Shown here: positions 60,409-64,000 of the stretch, one piece after another | How the letters are laid out: each line of letters starts with the position of its first letter | How positions within the stretch are numbered: the first letter of the stretch is position 1 | Source of the DNA: Erpobdella octoculata | Lineage: Eukaryota > Annelida > Clitellata > Hirudinida > Erpobdellidae | Assembly (NCBI GenBank): GCA_963978895.1 | Contig: OZ022241.1 | Location: 41,049,829 to 41,113,828, forward strand | Reading direction: 5' to 3' | DNA length: 64,000 nucleotides | Program-made: the position numbers and the translations under genes | The notes under the pieces: generated by a model | What the model was told of the DNA's origin: nothing | What the model saw: only the letters and a program-made list of their open reading frames with translations | The model's database searches: none

Positions 60409-62636
60409 ATGCTTCAGAAAGGAACATTCGGTATCGAAGATACGTCGAAAGTCGAACAGGTGGGTCAGATGTGTACTTTTGTTTACAATTTTTTTTCTTT
60501 CCTTCGCGAATAATTATGATGAAAGTTTACTTTTGTATAGTAATAATTATTCACCGATGTTGGTTTTCGGTTTGAGTCATTTTTTAAAAGTTAAAATTTA
60601 ATTAGAGTGGTTTTTTTACTTATTTATGCGAAGTTGAGTTCAGACTAGACCGCGTGCTAGGTAGCAGGTAGCTAGATAGATGGAACACTGACTTATTCGT
60701 AATTCACGAGGCGGCGGTGTCTTAGTGTCTTAGTGCGGAATATAACTTATTATTATTATTATTATTATTATTACTGGTTTGATCTTGAATTGCTTGTCGT
60801 AAGTCATAAGTATACAGATAGAGAATACATTTTCAAATCATTAGATTTTGAGTCATCGGCGTTTGCTTCTGATTTCATTAAAATTTTCCGAAATTTTTTT
60901 ATAAACAAGGTTTGAGATTGAAGTAAACAAGAATTAAATTATTTAGTGAAATTAAGTTGAAATAAAATAAAAGTAATTGTAAGACAGTTTTAGAAAGTAA
61001 CTAAAATTAAAGAAATCTATAAAGTTGTATAATATATATTATATATTTTTTAAAGTTTTCTTATTTACTGACAAGCAGTTTTTCTTAATAAACTTCTTAT
61101 TGAAAATAACAGTTTTAACATAGCTGGATAAATTAAATGTAATTTAAAAATTTTTATTGAATGTTTTTTTCAATACTAGTCACCAAAGTTTTTAAAGGAT
61201 TTTTTGCTACATGATTAAATGTTTCAAATAGTTTATTTGTTTTATTTTTTGTTAACATTTCTTTTCATATTGAAACAAACAGATAACGGACCAGACCTTC
61301 TTCCCGCTTACAACGTCGTCGGGATTCTTCTCCGCCGCCTTAGAGGAATTGACTCCCTTCTTTGAAAACTCCATGAACGACAGCAACAACTGCTTCCCAA
61401 ACGACGGCAAACCGGGAGAGTCCGGCAGCGGCGCTCATTCGGAAATCTTTTCCGATGACGACGAGGACGGTTCGGAGTCCAACGAGAGTTTCGAAGTCAG
61501 GGGTGGCTTGGTGCCCTTAATGTGCCAGAATACTACGGGGGAGCAGATGGATGCCAGGTTTGCCAAAGGACAGGGGAAAGTCAAAAGCTTAAAGAGAAAG
61601 CTGCCCGGACCCAGACCTGCGTACTCCGACGATGAGGTTTGTCATTTCTTTTTTTTTTACTCGAGAGGTTAGAAGTTATATTCTAAAAGGATTAAAGAAT
61701 ATTTATCAAAGTATTAGAAATGATTCTTTTATTGATTAGCACGTAAACAAATATGTTGGGTTAATTTACATTAAACAATGGAATTTAATTAGCAAGCTCA
61801 TTCTTTGAATATGTTATAATATTGTTCATTTTTCTTGCCCATCCCTTTAGCTGACTGAAGAGGAAATGCAGCGCAGGATGCGACGTCGGGAAAGAAACAA
61901 GATGGCCGCTGCCAGATGTCGGCAGAGAAGGGTCGACCAAACAAATGAACTTTTAAACGTTAGTTTTTTTTTTTTATTTGCTAATTTTGCCGTATGCGTG
62001 TGATTAGGCTTTAATCTAGTTTGAACGTTGATGAATGAAATAACGATTAGCATATTTCTTGGTTTCGTAATTTAACCGTCGACCCGTTCTCTCATTCAGG
62101 AAACGAAACAGCTGGAAACGGAAGCAAGCAGGCTCGAGAAAGAGATAGAAAGTCTTGAAAAGCTGAAATCGAAACTAGAGATCGTCTTGCAGAGTCACAT
62201 CCCCCTCTGCAATGCCAACATACAAGATCACTGTTCCGACTCGGCAACGACGTCCTCATCATCCTCCCTCTTCCTTGCCTCTACGTCCCAATCCAGCTCT
62301 CTTGTTCTTCTTTCTCTGCCAGCAAAACCGCAAAATGTTCCTGCCGTGGGGACGGCCTCTGTTTCCTCAAACAATTCATCCATCAACAACATCAACAACA
62401 GTGGTCTCTACCCCATGAGGCCCAGCACTCTCCCGGTAACCTTGACCTCCAGTCAGGTCCCTCAGTCCATGAGTCTGTGTAGCGACGGATCGATGTTCAA
62501 CTTCGACCTCCCTTCTGTCTGCTCTTCTTCCGCTCTGGCCACTCCGTCGCTGCTTATGACTCCCGATTTCTCTTCCTCCAGTTTCCTGACGCCCTCGATT
62601 CTAGAGCACCAGAAACTCTTCGACAACACACTGTGA
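60409..62636 (+). CDS. FOS: FOS-family bZIP transcription factor, complete, 4 exons
   Basis: Nuclear AP-1 subunit expected to pair with Jun and bind TRE/CRE-like sites. Exons: 60409-60459, 61283-61636, 61851-61958, 62100-62636; 349 residues. After an acidic Ser/Asp-rich N-terminal half ([15 protein letters not shown]), exon 3 carries the basic region [17 protein letters not shown]. This matches the Fos [16 protein letters not shown] signature, including the DNA-contacting Asn, two Ala, Cys and Arg. The zipper begins at LLNETKQ and continues as [28 protein letters not shown] and then His, the same five-heptad register and terminal His as Fos. This separates it from ATF3/JDP2, Jun and CREB. The C-terminal part is Ser/Thr/Pro-rich with SLLMTPDF and SSFLTPSIL, plausible transactivation or phosphorylation segments. 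The exon 3/4 boundary falls within the zipper start, as in animal fos genes. Start: first ATG after the TATA box. Confidence 0.94.
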
Positions 62637-63376
62637 GCAAGTTCGCACGAAAGACTCTCGATTCGCTCGTTCAACACGGCCCCGGCAAAATGGAAATCGA
62701 CGAATGGAAAGTCGTAGACGGAATCAGCTGATTGCTGCGTCTGCACGCTCTTGAAACGCTACTCGTCGTTGTTTTTTTTTCACTCTGCGTGCTGCTCGTG
62801 TGCAATTTTTAACGAAGAAAAGTTGAACGATTTTTTAGGCTTTTCAATTTAATTTTTTTTTTAAAGAATTGTTTATTTATTTGACGAAATGTCTGCTGAC
62901 CTTGGATTCTACCGTTCATTTAAAAGCGTTTGTTATGTTCCATATCTCTGCCAATTGCATTAATCTCGTGTTGATTTTAGATTTGTAATGTTACGAACAA
63001 TATTATCTACGAACGTTGCAGCTACGTATTTCATCGATTTGTTTACTCTTTCTTTGTCTAGAAATCTTCAATCTGTGGCACTTTCCGAGACTCTCTCGGT
63101 AGGATCATGATCGAAGGGGGTTAGACAGTTTCTTAGGCAATTACCCCTTTTGTGATGGACCCGTTGTTGTCATCATCATTGTTAGGCTCGATTAGCTTAG
63201 TATTTTTAGGATATTGAAACTGTGGTGCTTTTTTGTTTTTTTTTTCTAATTTCATTTCACTTTCAAACTTATACGATTGTAGGCGTGTTATATAATAATA
63301 GGAATAATGACATTGTTATTGGTTTAGTTTATAATTTTATCGTGTTATTCTTGTGTTTTAAGATGCGAAACGCTAT

Positions 63377-63395
63377 TATTTATTTATTTATTTAA
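63377..63395 (+). promoter_or_regulatory. AU-rich element in the FOS 3' UTR
   Basis: Overlapping ATTTA pentamers, the mRNA-destabilising motif typical of fos transcripts, about 740 bases after the stop and before the poly(A) signal. TTTA microsatellites are common in this window, so part of this could be chance. Confidence 0.5.
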
Positions 63396-63565
63396 TTGCT
63401 TTGTTATTGTTTTCAATATCAATCTCCGAATGCATAAATTTATTTGTCTGACGTCAGAGTTATTGCATAAACTTGTTGGAATTCGATTTCAAAATTGGTG
63501 ACAACTGATTTTTTTAAATTTTCAGAATCACTTGAAGAACATTATTCGTAATTTATATATTATTA

Positions 63566-63596
63566 TTTTTATTATTATTATTACTATTATTATTAC

Positions 63597-63635
<39 letters not shown>

Positions 63636-63642
63636 CTAGTCA
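63566..63642. repeat. (ATT)n microsatellite in the FOS 3' UTR
   Basis: ATT/ACT trinucleotide tract between the AU-rich element and the poly(A) signal, so probably transcribed. Confidence 0.85.
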
Positions 63643-63687
63643 TGTACCATTGTTCGTTTAGGAATCGATGTTGACAAATATATTTAC

Positions 63688-63693
63688 AATAAA
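63688..63693 (+). terminator. Poly(A) signal of FOS
   Basis: AATAAA, immediately followed by a second AATAAA-type overlap, about 1.05 kb past the stop. A T-rich stretch follows at 63720-63737. Confidence 0.55.
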
Positions 63694-64000
63694 TAAACAC
63701 TTGCTGGGTCATTGAGGCATTTTTTGTAACTTTTTAGTAATACTGCATCAGGATGATAGTTCACTTTTACTTAACTTTACTTTCTACCCGTAGGTAGGCG
63801 GAAGGCGACACATCGTCCGAATTTTTTCCTATAAAACTGAGGGGCATTTTCAACTACTGTTTCTTCTATAATTGTCGCGACATAATATAGGAAGTTAGAA
63901 GTTAGAGACGTCGGAGATAAGTTCTCCATATATTTCTTTTTATGATGCTCTGTCGTCACGGCTATAAAACGGCATTGTATATAATAAATCGTTTAGTTTA

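Noticed and set aside
61851..62200. ATF3/JDP2 or CREB identity for the bZIP gene
   Set aside because: The zipper heptads and terminal His fit FOS, and the long acidic N-terminus and Ser/Pro C-terminus do not fit ATF3/JDP2.

Overview
The window is animal nuclear DNA. It is AT-rich, its genes are cut into many small exons with standard GT-AG introns, and the intergenic DNA is full of microsatellites. RIM, RAB6, FOS and TRIP12 homologues all point to a bilaterian. Small introns, fast-evolving family members and ATT/GAT/TTTA tracts fit an invertebrate, perhaps a lophotrochozoan (annelid or mollusc). The species cannot be fixed from this sequence.

Five protein-coding genes could be rebuilt exon by exon with consistent reading phase. 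(1) 3780-13032, minus strand: a 28-exon HECT E3 ubiquitin ligase of the TRIP12/UFD4 family. Its ARM and HECT regions are intact, but no WWE domain was found. (2) 17812-20414, minus: a complete 7-exon RAB6 GTPase. (3) 22404-40444, plus: a complete 26-exon alpha-type RIM, the presynaptic active-zone scaffold, with Rab-binding helix/zinc finger, PDZ, C2A and C2B. (4) 44021-47669, plus: a second, shorter gene made only of the RIM C2B end. Its exons match RIM exons 21-26 in order and phase. (5) 60409-62636, plus: a 4-exon FOS-family bZIP factor with a TATA box and CRE upstream and an AU-rich element and poly(A) signal downstream.

Layout: 1-3.6 kb holds an AT-rich foldback repeat. 3.65-13.1 kb is the ligase, with MITEs in its introns. 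13.1-17.3 kb is repeat-rich spacer with an inverted repeat beside ligase exon 1. RAB6 and RIM lie head to head around a 2 kb spacer. RIM introns carry several minisatellites. The tandem C2B gene follows RIM. 47.7-60.4 kb has no convincing gene and includes a block of very long microsatellites (53.2-59.2 kb), a cluster of ten CACGTG E-boxes and scattered CRE palindromes. The FOS gene closes the window.

Functional links: RAB6 and RIM are both known partners of ELKS/ERC (also called Rab6IP2), which ties Rab6 vesicles to the RIM-containing release site. Their head-to-head layout is therefore suggestive. The C2B-only gene has the domain layout of vertebrate gamma-RIMs (RIM3/RIM4) but appears to come from a local tandem duplication. 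FOS is a classic CRE-driven immediate-early gene, and CRE octamers recur around it here. All exon calls were made by eye from splice signals, phase and family resemblance. No search was run.
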